From positions 1 to 15,479 of the forward strand of contig JAHKLQ010000063.1 of the NCBI GenBank assembly GCA_020854975.1: a stretch of 15,479 bases of DNA. The letters run 5' to 3'. Shown piece by piece: positions 1 to 7,485 of this stretch. How positions within the stretch are numbered: position 1 is the stretch's first letter; each line of letters begins with the position of its first letter. The notes below the pieces were generated by a model. That model did no database searches and was not told the origin of the DNA. It was given only the letters and a program-made list of their open reading frames with translations. This DNA comes from Methanobacterium sp. (GTDB lineage Archaea; Methanobacteriota; Methanobacteria; Methanobacteriales; Methanobacteriaceae). A program made the position numbers and the translations under genes.

Positions 1-325
1 AGTGATTTACACCCATAATGGGCACATCCAGAGATAATGCCAGGCTGCGGGCAGCGGTGGCCACAGTACGCAGGGCTGGTCCCAGACCAGGCCCACGTGA
101 AAAAGCCACCATATCCACATTTTGCAGTGATAGATCTGCTTGGTCAAGCGCTTGTTTTATGAGAGGAACCAGACTTTCCGCATGATGGTTTGCAGCCTCA
201 CGGGGATGAATTCCTCCCTTCTCAGGTATGAGGGCTCGACCCTGGGAAGCAAGGATATTCCCTTCAGAGTTTACAATACCCACACCAGTTTTCTCTGCTG
301 TTCCCTCTAATCCAATGCATATCAA
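1..325 (-). CDS. kae1: Kae1/TsaD-family tRNA threonylcarbamoyladenosine (t6A) synthesis protein, N-terminal part
   Basis: Catalytic subunit of the KEOPS complex, which transfers the threonylcarbamoyl group to A37 of tRNAs that read ANN codons. Only 108 residues lie in the window; the gene runs off the left edge. The protein starts MICIGLEGTAEKTGVGIV, then shows GGIHPREAANHHAE (archaeal type), FSRGPGLGPALR (about residues 79-90), and ends DVPIMGVNH, where the last His (residue 108) fits the first ligand of the HxxxH iron site. I chose the TTG at 323-325 because it gives the normal family N-terminus and has GTGAT just upstream; a GTG at 332-334 would add three residues and lacks such a site. 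In many archaea the gene is fused to the Bud32 kinase; that cannot be seen here. It diverges from the CobT-like gene. Confidence 0.93.
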   Translation of the reverse strand, partial: MICIGLEGTAEKTGVGIVNSEGNILASQGRALIPEKGGIHPREAANHHAESLVPLIKQALDQADLSLQNVDMVAFSRGPGLGPALRTVATAARSLALSLDVPIMGVNH

Positions 326-476
326 ATGAATCACACTTTAAAGTTATGAATGTACAAAAATCAATGATTTAACCATCAATATAACCAAATAAATATCACT
401 TGAATGGTATTCTTTTATTATATTGGTCATATGTAAATTATATTATTCAAACAGAATTTTATTTTTAAGGATTTTA

Positions 477-488
477 TTTTATATATAA
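477..488 (+). promoter_or_regulatory. Candidate TATA box of the CobT-like gene
   Basis: TTTTATATATAA lies in an AT-rich divergent gap (326-542). Archaeal initiation about 25 bases downstream would give a leader of roughly 30 bases before the ATG at 543. The match is to the general archaeal TATA consensus only; the start of the opposing kae1 transcript is not obvious in the same gap. Confidence 0.5.
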
Positions 489-542
489 CCTCTTCCTATC
501 CTTTATAAGTAAAGACACAGTAGTCTAAGTTGGATTGATAAC

Positions 543-1610
543 ATGGATCAGGCCGTTAAAAGTTTCGGATCACAAGAAATACTACAGAATTTAAGAAATA
601 AGGATTCATTATTTTTATGTGTCATTGCCTCTACTTTAACCTCACGTATACCTGGAATAACTGGTGCAGGAGCAACACCTGAACTTACAGATTACACTCC
701 TGCTGCAGATGTGGAACTTATAGTTCATGGTGAACCACAATGCCTTTCAGAGATACCTCAGACTGTGGTGGAAGGTCAAATAGCACCTACCCCTGCAGTT
801 ATAACTAAAGCGTCTTTAGAACTGGCAAATATTCCTTTTCTAGTTGCTGATGCTGGGGCTGCAATTAAACCAGGTATTCCTTATGTAAATATTAATGATA
901 AGCAAGGTCAGAATATTTTAACAGGTAAAGCTGTTGAAAATCCAGAACAAATTTTCAATAAGGGTAAAATACTGGGAAAAACTCTTTCCAAACTAACCAA
1001 TCACCTGATAATAGGTGAAAGCACCCCTGCTGGGACTACAACTGCTCTTGGCGTTTTAGAGTCCATGGGCTATGATGCTTGGGGTAAGGTAAGTGGTAGT
1101 ACCCCTGAAAATCCCCACTCACTTAAACGTGAAACTGTGGAAAAAGGTCTTCAAACCGTTGGTTTACTGGATAAACTTCCTTTGGATCCTTTCCAGGCAG
1201 TGGGAGCAGTGGGAGATCCTATGATCCCCGCTGTGGCTGGAATAACTGCAGGGAGCACGGTACCAGTAACTTTAGCTGGTGGCACCCAGATGACAGCAGT
1301 ATGTGCATTTTTAAAAGAAGCCATAACTGATTTTAACTTTGATGATGTTTCCATTGCCACCACTATCTTCGTTGCCAAAGATGAAACATCAGACATCCAC
1401 TACATTGCCCGACAAATTGCACCCCTTAACATATTCGCAGTTGATCCGGGCTATGAAAAATCAGAAAATCACGGACTTAAAAATTATATCCAGGGAGTGG
1501 TTAAGGAAGGTGTGGGTGCAGGGGGGGCCCTCTTAGCTGCCAATCTTAAGGGAGTTCCCATTGATGAGGTACGGATCAAAACCGAGGAACTGTGCCGGGA
1601 AATTTTTTAA
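543..1610 (+). CDS. CobT-like nicotinate-nucleotide:base phosphoribosyltransferase (archaeal TIGR00303/UPF0284 type)
   Basis: Relative of bacterial CobT, which activates the lower-ligand base of cobamides as its alpha-riboside phosphate using nicotinate mononucleotide. The 355-residue protein has the family's Gly-rich motifs: GITGAGATPELTDYTPAAD near 38-56, GESTPAGTTTALG at 158-170 (compare the GEMGIGNTT type of bacterial CobT), GAVGDPMIPA at 221-230, LAGGTQM at 244-250, and KEGVGAGGALLAA at 321-333, where Glu322 probably corresponds to the catalytic glutamate of CobT. There is no signal peptide or membrane segment, so it should be cytosolic. Methanogens make cobamides for methyltransferases and often use 5-hydroxybenzimidazole as lower ligand, so a related base is a plausible substrate; that is inference. 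The start is the only ATG fitting the family N-terminus; its Shine-Dalgarno site is weak (GGATTGAT). Confidence 0.88.
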   Translation: MDQAVKSFGSQEILQNLRNKDSLFLCVIASTLTSRIPGITGAGATPELTDYTPAADVELIVHGEPQCLSEIPQTVVEGQIAPTPAVITKASLELANIPFLVADAGAAIKPGIPYVNINDKQGQNILTGKAVENPEQIFNKGKILGKTLSKLTNHLIIGESTPAGTTTALGVLESMGYDAWGKVSGSTPENPHSLKRETVEKGLQTVGLLDKLPLDPFQAVGAVGDPMIPAVAGITAGSTVPVTLAGGTQMTAVCAFLKEAITDFNFDDVSIATTIFVAKDETSDIHYIARQIAPLNIFAVDPGYEKSENHGLKNYIQGVVKEGVGAGGALLAANLKGVPIDEVRIKTEELCREIF

Positions 1611-1734
1611 AAAGCCACGTTCCTATTAACTCGTTGCCTAAAAATTTCCTTCATAGTTCTGATTCCCACATAATCTAACTACTGGTCCACTTAAAAGATT
1701 TCCGTTGGGATTTGAAAGTTAGAAAACCAGAAAG

Positions 1735-2496
1735 ATGATGAATAAAATGGAAAATGAAAAGAAAATATCTACTAATAATATAAATTACATTAGACTTTCC
1801 TACACTCTCACAGAAAACAGTCCAGTTCATCCCGCCCTTAAAAGGGTAAGTATAACTCCAGAAAACCAGATCAGGAGGGGTGATGCTTACAACACTTCAG
1901 TTATATGTGCAGAAAATCATTCTGGAACTCATGTGGATGCTCCGGCCCATTTTATGAAAGATGGAAGGCCCATCCATGATTATAATCCTAATGAACTTAT
2001 TTTTGAGAGTGTTCTGATCATAGACTGTCCTAAAAATCCAGATGAGCTGATTGCTCTTGAAGATATTTCAGGAGTGTTTGATCCACAATATTTAGAGGCT
2101 AATAAGGATACAGACTGCATACTCATCCGCACAGGCTTTGGACCCTACCATGAAGAAGATATTGAAACCTATTTAATAAGAAATCCAGGTATTTCACCTG
2201 AAGTAGTCTATTATCTACGTCAAAATCTTCCAAAACTGAAATGTCTGGGTATTGACACGGTATCTATGTCTCGTTACGGCCGTGTGGAGGAGGCTATTGA
2301 GGTTCATCAGAATGCTTTCAAGATGGATGAAAGTCTGGGAAAACCTCTGATTCTGGTAGAAGATTTGAATCTCAGACTTCTAAGTGAAGAAACAGAACTT
2401 GAAGAGGTTTTAGTTATCCCCTGGCAAGTGGGAGAGATTGACAGTGCTCCATGTACAGTGCTGGCCAGGTTAAACCAGTTTCTGAATATTTTTTAA
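1735..2496 (+). CDS. Cyclase/kynurenine-formamidase family metal-dependent hydrolase
   Basis: Member of the Cyclase family (PF04199), which includes kynurenine formamidase, isatin hydrolase and many enzymes of unknown substrate. The signature metal site is clear: HSGTHVDAPAH at residues 62-72, giving His62, His66, Asp68 and His72, followed by Gly77. His191 and Glu209 (in LVEDLNL) fit the later catalytic His and Glu. At 253 residues it is slightly longer than usual because about 18 extra residues precede the conserved LSYTLTENSPVHP start. The first ATG is used here, but there is no clear Shine-Dalgarno site; an ATG at 1747 is also possible. It follows the CobT-like gene by 124 bases on the same strand. 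No tryptophan-degradation gene is nearby, so kynurenine hydrolysis is not implied; the substrate is unknown. Confidence 0.85.
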   Translation: MMNKMENEKKISTNNINYIRLSYTLTENSPVHPALKRVSITPENQIRRGDAYNTSVICAENHSGTHVDAPAHFMKDGRPIHDYNPNELIFESVLIIDCPKNPDELIALEDISGVFDPQYLEANKDTDCILIRTGFGPYHEEDIETYLIRNPGISPEVVYYLRQNLPKLKCLGIDTVSMSRYGRVEEAIEVHQNAFKMDESLGKPLILVEDLNLRLLSEETELEEVLVIPWQVGEIDSAPCTVLARLNQFLNIF

Positions 2497-2530
2497 TAAA
2501 AAAAATATTTTTATCTATTTTTCTTGTTTT
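2497..2530. terminator. Bidirectional T-rich/A-rich termination zone between convergent genes
   Basis: The 34 bases between the two stop codons contain an A-run followed by T-runs. On the plus strand the T-rich stretch at 2507-2530 suits archaeal intrinsic termination of the cyclase-family gene; on the minus strand the complement of the A-run near 2497-2505 gives a T-run for uppP. No strong hairpin is seen, as is usual for archaeal terminators. Confidence 0.55.
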
Positions 2531-3355
2531 TTATATCCAGAATAAAGATATTCCCAGGGTTAATGCACCCACAATCCAACAATAATAGGCAAATACCATT
2601 AAGCTATGTTTCTGGATGTAACCGATCAGGAATTTAATGGCTAGATAACCGAATATTGTTGCTGATATAAATCCGGCTATAAGTACGGCGAGTCCAGTAT
2701 CCATACTAGTAATATCCTTTACCTGTATAAGTGCAGCTCCCAGTATAGCTGGTATTGATAATAAAAAGCTGAAACGAGCAGCTAATTTCCGATCAAATCC
2801 TAAAAAAAGTCCTGTGGCTATGGTGGCTCCTGAACGGGATATTCCTGGAGCGATGGCACATCCCTGGGCAACACCTGCCAGGATACCGTCTTTAAAACTT
2901 AATTCTTTAACTTCCTTTTCACCTTTGGGCATTCTTTCTGAACCCCACAGGATGAGTCCCGTGATGATGAGGAAGAAACCAACTGCAACTGTAGAACTGA
3001 AAAGGCTTTCAAACTGATCTTTTAGAAAGATTCCCATGAGACCAGTGGGTATAGACCCAATAATTATAAGCCAGGCCAATCTCTTGAATTCATCATCCTT
3101 TAAACCTTCTTTGAAGTTCCCCCTGAAAAGATCCAGCAAACTGGATACGAAGGCTTTTATCATGGCTAGAATATCACTCCAGAAGTAACCCACCACAGCT
3201 ACCAGTGTTCCCACATGTAAAATTGTATCAAAGGCCAGACTGGACTTGACACCCATTAATTCTGGTACTATAACCAGATGGGCTGAACTACTTATGGGCA
3301 GAAATTCCGTTAGTCCCTGGACCATGCCCATTATTATCGCTTGAATAATATCCAT
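2531..3355 (-). CDS. uppP: Undecaprenyl-diphosphatase (BacA/UppP family)
   Basis: Integral membrane phosphatase that dephosphorylates undecaprenyl pyrophosphate so the lipid carrier can be reused. Both catalytic motifs are intact: QGLTE at 13-17 followed by FLPISSSAHL, and PGISRSGAT at 170-178 with Ser173 and Arg174. The 274-residue length and the chain of about eight hydrophobic segments fit the family. The ATG has GGAGA nine bases upstream. In pseudomurein-walled methanogens the carrier serves wall precursor export, which supports a Methanobacteriales origin (inference). The gene stands alone on the minus strand, converging with the cyclase-family gene and separated from ilvE by 446 bases, so it probably has its own promoter; a notable palindrome lies about 115 bases before the start codon. 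Confidence 0.93.
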   Translation of the reverse strand: MDIIQAIIMGMVQGLTEFLPISSSAHLVIVPELMGVKSSLAFDTILHVGTLVAVVGYFWSDILAMIKAFVSSLLDLFRGNFKEGLKDDEFKRLAWLIIIGSIPTGLMGIFLKDQFESLFSSTVAVGFFLIITGLILWGSERMPKGEKEVKELSFKDGILAGVAQGCAIAPGISRSGATIATGLFLGFDRKLAARFSFLLSIPAILGAALIQVKDITSMDTGLAVLIAGFISATIFGYLAIKFLIGYIQKHSLMVFAYYCWIVGALTLGISLFWI

Positions 3356-3470
3356 AACTAATTTCTCCGAATTATTTTTCTAATCTCTTTTCGTTTCTTT
3401 GATGGTATCTTTATAATTCAATTTCTGAAGTTAATCACTATTTTTAGCTAGTATTTAAAAAAATCTTCTT

Positions 3471-3500
3471 ATAAGTTATAAGTTGTAACTTATAAGTTAT
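3471..3500. promoter_or_regulatory. 30-base near-perfect palindrome, candidate operator of uppP
   Basis: Two 14-base arms (3471-3484 and 3487-3500) around a GT centre pair with a single mismatch; the core TTATAAGTT-GT-AACTTATAA is perfect. The element is also repetitive: TTATAAGTTAT occurs at 3469-3479 and 3490-3500, exactly 21 bases apart, with a related TTATAAGTTGT at 3476-3486. On the minus strand a TATA-like TTTAAATAC (about 3451-3459) lies just downstream, toward uppP. This is the geometry of a dimeric regulator site next to a promoter; the regulator is unknown. Confidence 0.5.
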
Positions 3501-3756
3501 GATCTGTGTTTGATTTAACCTACTCCAAAGTGTTATTAAATCATTTAACATAGGTTTTTTGTTTCTAAAATATTTTTAGTAAGGGTTCTTCTATTTAGAA
3601 TACATCCAGTAAAATTATCCTGCAGTTACAATTTAGATGGGTTAAACCTAAAAATAAAGCTTTTCCAAGATTTACTATTATTTTCCTCTTAGTTTCCCAC
3701 CAGTTACACCCAAATCCACATATAGTCCACATAATTTTCATTTAGATTAAGATGTT

Positions 3757-3797
3757 AGTCAAAAAAATAACCATAAAAAATATTGTAAAAAAAGTTT
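3757..3797 (-). terminator. T-rich terminator of ilvE
   Basis: Just after the ilvE stop, the minus strand runs through three T-tracts (complement of A-runs at about 3760-3766, 3775-3780 and 3786-3792). Successive T-tracts without a hairpin are typical of archaeal intrinsic termination. Confidence 0.55.
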
Positions 3798-3801
3798 TTA
3801 A

Positions 3802-4722
<921 letters not shown>

Positions 4723-4859
4723 GATATCCCTCAATAATTAAAAAATGATCTTTTTTTAAAAATTTCTAAAAATCTTTCCAAAAAATATTAGGTTGAACTA
4801 GTTATTAAATTGTATTTCAGTAATTGATCTATACTTGGTAATTCTCCCATCTTGGAAAA

Positions 4860-4869
4860 CTTTATATAA
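4860..4869 (+). promoter_or_regulatory. TATA box of the tRNA-Val(UAC) gene
   Basis: CTTTATATAA, preceded by purine-rich GGAAAA in BRE position, lies 38 bases before the mature 5' end of the tRNA. Initiation about 25 bases downstream would leave a short 5' leader for RNase P. It is one of the strongest TATA matches in the window, as expected for a stable RNA promoter. Confidence 0.7.
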
Positions 4870-4896
4870 CCTACCAGCCAAACCATGGAAGTACCG

Positions 4897-4973
<77 letters not shown>

Positions 4974-5003
4974 TTAAAACTTCTAATAAGTTGTTATTTG
5001 TTA

Positions 5004-5013
5004 TTTTATACTT
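5004..5013 (+). promoter_or_regulatory. Possible TATA box of the tRNA-Val(CAC) gene
   Basis: TTTTATACTT lies 43 bases before the second tRNA, a spacing like that of the first tRNA promoter (38). It would allow independent transcription, but co-transcription across the 76-base spacer is equally possible. Confidence 0.35.
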
Positions 5014-5045
5014 AGAAATCTTGTTAAAATCTTATTAAAACATGC

Positions 5046-5122
<77 letters not shown>

Positions 5123-5240
5123 CATTTTAAAAAGCCATTTCTAACCGAGCACTTCAGAGATTAAAAGTTGCTAGAATAAAATAGTAGGTAAATGCCTTAG
5201 CACTTCAAATCATTTCTCGTCTTTTCAAGGATAGGTTAGG

Positions 5241-5260
5241 ATCAGGAGTCCTGATTTTTT
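5241..5260 (+). terminator. Palindrome plus T-run, possible terminator downstream of the tRNA pair
   Basis: ATCAGGAGTCCTGAT (5241-5255) is a 15-base perfect palindrome; as RNA it gives a five-pair stem with a five-base loop, followed by TTTTTT. It lies 122 bases past the second tRNA, so it would end either tRNA read-through or an unrecognised short transcript. Together with the repeat at 5304-5371 it is the only structure I see in the gap 5119-5349. Confidence 0.35.
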
Positions 5261-5303
5261 CTAATTAATATCCAGAAAATTTTCTAATAATATCTAGAAA
5301 AAT

Positions 5304-5371
5304 AGTGGACGGATTGATTAGTACTAATTGGTCAGGATCAGTGGACGGATTAAAGTACTATGATCAGGATC
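5304..5371. repeat. Imperfect two-copy tandem repeat overlapping the 3' end of the nuclease-like gene
   Basis: Two units begin with identical AGGTGGACGGATT-like cores (AGTGGACGGATT at 5304-5315 and 5340-5351, 36 bases apart), share AGTACTA in the middle, and end in TCAGGATCA. The second unit covers the stop codon and the last codons (Y-V-I-L-I-I-V-L) of the membrane protein on the minus strand, so the first unit looks like a duplicated, decayed copy of the gene end. The first unit also contains the 12-base palindrome ATTAGTACTAAT (5317-5328). Confidence 0.7.
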
Positions 5372-6153
5372 ACGTAGATCAGAAGGGAAACAAAAAACAC
5401 TATGGTTCCTTTACTGAGCGTTTTGGTTAAATCTTGCTCTACTAACAACACCAGACCGTAAGAAAGCACAGCAGAGATCAATATTTTGGCCACACCTAAA
5501 ATGGCAGTGTTCGTGTATCCCATGCTGATAAAGTAGGTTATGAGGGTTGAAAGGGCGAAAACAATGATTATTAAAGAAACAGTATTGGTAAGGAGGGGTT
5601 TCAGTTCTGTGCTGGGCAGAGAGATTGATCTAGATCGTTTAGCCCTACTTAAACTTCCTTTCCCACGACTGAAAAAACTGGAAGAAGTTTGAGGAAATGA
5701 GGTGGCTGTTTCAGGCGATGGAGTGTATTCACCCGTTCCTCCTGCGGGTTCTCCTTCTTCATCATCGTAAACTGCTGCTCCACCATATTCACTATGTTGG
5801 GCAGAGAATTTTTTAGCTAAAACCATTAAACCATCTTTATCTATGGTTTTAATGTTTCTACGGCTAGCATAATTTATTGCGCTGTTGGTGAAGTAGGATG
5901 TAGTTACCACCACGATCTTGGAGGCTTTGAGAGTTTTTCCCACCATCTCCATTTCCTTTAAAACGTCGAGTCCGACTTCCCACCGGTCATCATAGTTTTT
6001 ACAGGCTACCACCACACCTATATCGCCGACAATGGTGGGTAGAACTCCGTAGATATCTATTATGTGTCGGGAGGTTTGGAAGTTTCTATAGACTTTGAAG
6101 CCTGATTCTTCCATTACTCTTGCCATGAACCTTACTAATCTCTTTTTGTCCAA
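5350..6153 (-). CDS. Membrane-anchored Mrr-like PD-(D/E)XK nuclease-fold protein
   Basis: The N-terminal half resembles restriction endonuclease/Mrr-like domains (PF04471 type): ESGFKVYRNFQTSRHIIDIYG, then GDIGVVVACKNYDDRWEV, then KIVVVTTSYFTNSAINYASRRNIKTIDKDGL. Asp33 (in IIDIYG) and Lys52 (in ACKNY) fit the D...xK active-site pattern, with Ala where Mrr often has Gln or Glu. A low-complexity Ser/Gly/acidic linker follows, then a basic stretch (RGKGSLSRAKRSR) and three hydrophobic segments at roughly 195-215, 222-243 and 249-267, which should place the nuclease domain on the cytoplasmic side. I chose the TTG at 6151-6153 (267 residues): AGGTG precedes it at good distance, and the TATA box at 6201-6210 would start transcription downstream of the in-frame ATG at 6187-6189. 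The ATG form would be 279 residues. No methylase or partner is adjacent; whether it cuts DNA is unknown. Confidence 0.78.
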   Translation of the reverse strand: MDKKRLVRFMARVMEESGFKVYRNFQTSRHIIDIYGVLPTIVGDIGVVVACKNYDDRWEVGLDVLKEMEMVGKTLKASKIVVVTTSYFTNSAINYASRRNIKTIDKDGLMVLAKKFSAQHSEYGGAAVYDDEEGEPAGGTGEYTPSPETATSFPQTSSSFFSRGKGSLSRAKRSRSISLPSTELKPLLTNTVSLIIIVFALSTLITYFISMGYTNTAILGVAKILISAVLSYGLVLLVEQDLTKTLSKGTIVFFVSLLIYVILIIVL

Positions 6154-6200
6154 TGTCCCCACCTTCGAACAGGGATGATTTAACAACATCTGATAATTTC

Positions 6201-6210
6201 ATTATATACT
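6201..6210 (-). promoter_or_regulatory. Candidate TATA box of the Mrr-like gene
   Basis: AGTATATAAT on the minus strand. Archaeal initiation about 25 bases downstream would fall near 6180, which is inside the longest open frame and so favours the TTG start at 6153 with a leader of about 27 bases. A weaker AT-rich match lies near 6215-6230. Confidence 0.5.
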
Positions 6211-6225
6211 AGATGATATTATTTA

Positions 6226-6256
<31 letters not shown>

Positions 6257-6315
6257 TCTCCTTAACAGTAACCATCACGCAAACTATTTAGATATGGAAG
6301 TATAAATTTGCCTCT

Positions 6316-7092
6316 ATGACTATTCTCATCACTAATGACGATGGGGTAAACTCCTCAGGAATAATAGCAGCTAAGAAAGCAGCAGAAAATCTGGGTGAAA
6401 CCTTAGTAGTGGCCCCTGCCACCCAGCAAAGTGGAATAGGCCACGCATTAACTCTTTTTGAGCCGGTTAGGGTCACCAACACCAAGATGGCTGATGGGAA
6501 AGAAGCTTACATGGTTTCTGGAACTCCTACAGACGCGGTTATCGTCGGAATATACCAAGTTGCTGATGAAAAACCGGATTTAGTTCTATCTGGGATTAAC
6601 ATAGGGGAAAATCTGGGTAAATCAGAATTAACAACATCAGGTACCATTGGTGCTGCTATGGAGGCGGCAGTTCATGGAATACCTGCACTTTCAGTTTCTC
6701 TGCAGGTAACACGGGGCGACATAAAATTCCATGATGGTCATGTGGACATTGACTTTTCCTATGCTGAAAAAATGACGGAAAAAGTTGCCAGAATGATACT
6801 GGAAAATGGATTGCCAGAGGGAGTTGATTTTTTGAACTTGAACATACCCTCTCACCCGGAAAGTGACCAGATCAAGCTCACCCGTTTAGGGGAGAGAATG
6901 TACCGGGTGCATATTAAGGAACGATTAGATCCCAGAGGAAGACCATACTACTGGATTGATGGAGATTCTGTGGAAGATGATGAGATAGGCACTGATGTTC
7001 ACACCTTAAAACGTGAAAAATGTGCCACGTTAACTCCCATTTCGCTGGATGCTACATCTTCTTTAGACTTGATGGATGGATGGCTGAAATAA
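6316..7092 (+). CDS. surE: 5'/3'-nucleotidase SurE
   Basis: Metal-dependent phosphatase of nucleoside 5'- and 3'-monophosphates, thought to act in nucleotide salvage and stress survival. The 258-residue protein begins MTILITNDDGVNSSGI with the metal ligands Asp8 and Asp9, has Ser39 in ATQQSGIGHALT, and SGINIGENLG with Asn95; these match the metal site of the characterised family members in position. The length is normal and there is no signal peptide, so it is cytosolic. The ATG is the only start fitting the conserved N-terminus, although no Shine-Dalgarno site precedes it. It stands alone, diverging from the Mrr-like gene. Confidence 0.95.
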   Translation: MTILITNDDGVNSSGIIAAKKAAENLGETLVVAPATQQSGIGHALTLFEPVRVTNTKMADGKEAYMVSGTPTDAVIVGIYQVADEKPDLVLSGINIGENLGKSELTTSGTIGAAMEAAVHGIPALSVSLQVTRGDIKFHDGHVDIDFSYAEKMTEKVARMILENGLPEGVDFLNLNIPSHPESDQIKLTRLGERMYRVHIKERLDPRGRPYYWIDGDSVEDDEIGTDVHTLKREKCATLTPISLDATSSLDLMDGWLK

Positions 7093-7111
7093 TTAGATGG
7101 TTTTCTTATGC

Positions 7112-7134
7112 AGGCATGTTTAACATGTCTTTTT
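7112..7134 (+). terminator. Hairpin plus T-run terminator of surE
   Basis: AGGCATG and CATGTCT (7112-7118, 7124-7130) pair over seven positions with one G-U, closing a TTTAA loop, and are followed directly by TTTT. It begins 20 bases after the surE stop codon, in the expected place for a terminator. Confidence 0.55.
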
Positions 7135-7288
7135 GAACTTAATTTAAATTAAGTAAAGAAACATTAACTCTTAAACATTAACTTTTATTTCTTATATTGT
7201 GATTGGAGTCAAATAAAACACAAATAAGCTAAATAAAACCTAAATAAACTTCTATTTAACAATCAAACCCCTAATATTTTCAGCATAA

Positions 7289-7443
7289 TTTCTACTGTAG
7301 AAAAAATATATCAACTTTATTGTTTCACCAGGATTTGTGGTTAATGTTCAGCCAGTAATGGTCTACAGTAGAAGAAGGGAAGATACATTATTCTATTTTT
7401 ACAAGTACTATTATGATAAATAATTCTACTGTAGAAAAAATAT
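7289..7443. repeat. Three copies of the palindrome TTCTAC-N-GTAGAA
   Basis: Copies lie at 7290-7302 (TTCTACTGTAGAA), 7361-7373 (GTCTACAGTAGAA, one mismatch, opposite centre base) and 7424-7436 (TTCTACTGTAGAA). The outer two share a longer identity of 20 bases, TTCTACTGTAGAAAAAATAT, at 7290-7309 and 7424-7443. Centres are 71 and 63 bases apart. Palindromic shape and repetition suggest binding sites for a dimeric protein or paired ends of a small element. Confidence 0.8.
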
Positions 7444-7485
7444 TTTTAATATCCTTACGTTATTCATGTAACCTTAAAAAATGGT

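Larger units (their letters stand above)
3356..3801. other. 446-base gene-free region between ilvE and uppP
   Basis: This holds the uppP leader and promoter (left), the palindrome at 3471-3500, and the ilvE terminator (right). I found no open frame of coding character on either strand. A small inverted sequence GGTTAAACC sits near 3640-3648. The rest is AT-rich sequence in which I see nothing specific. Confidence 0.6.
7093..7485. other. 393-base convergent gene-free region rich in palindromes and short repeats
   Basis: Both flanking genes end here. From left to right it holds the surE terminator hairpin; a perfect 18-base palindrome, ACTTAATTTAAATTAAGT (7137-7154); two copies of AAACATTAACT near 7159-7184; four AAATAA blocks spaced 9-11 bases apart (7211-7247); and three copies of the palindrome described in the next entry. 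I found no open frame of coding character and no recognisable RNA family. The density of structured elements is unusual for a gap between two gene ends. Confidence 0.6.

Noticed and set aside
7286..7443. Replication origin with Orc1/Cdc6 boxes
   Set aside because: The repeats are symmetric palindromes with only three copies, no cdc6/orc1 gene is in the window, and similarity to mini-origin boxes is partial.
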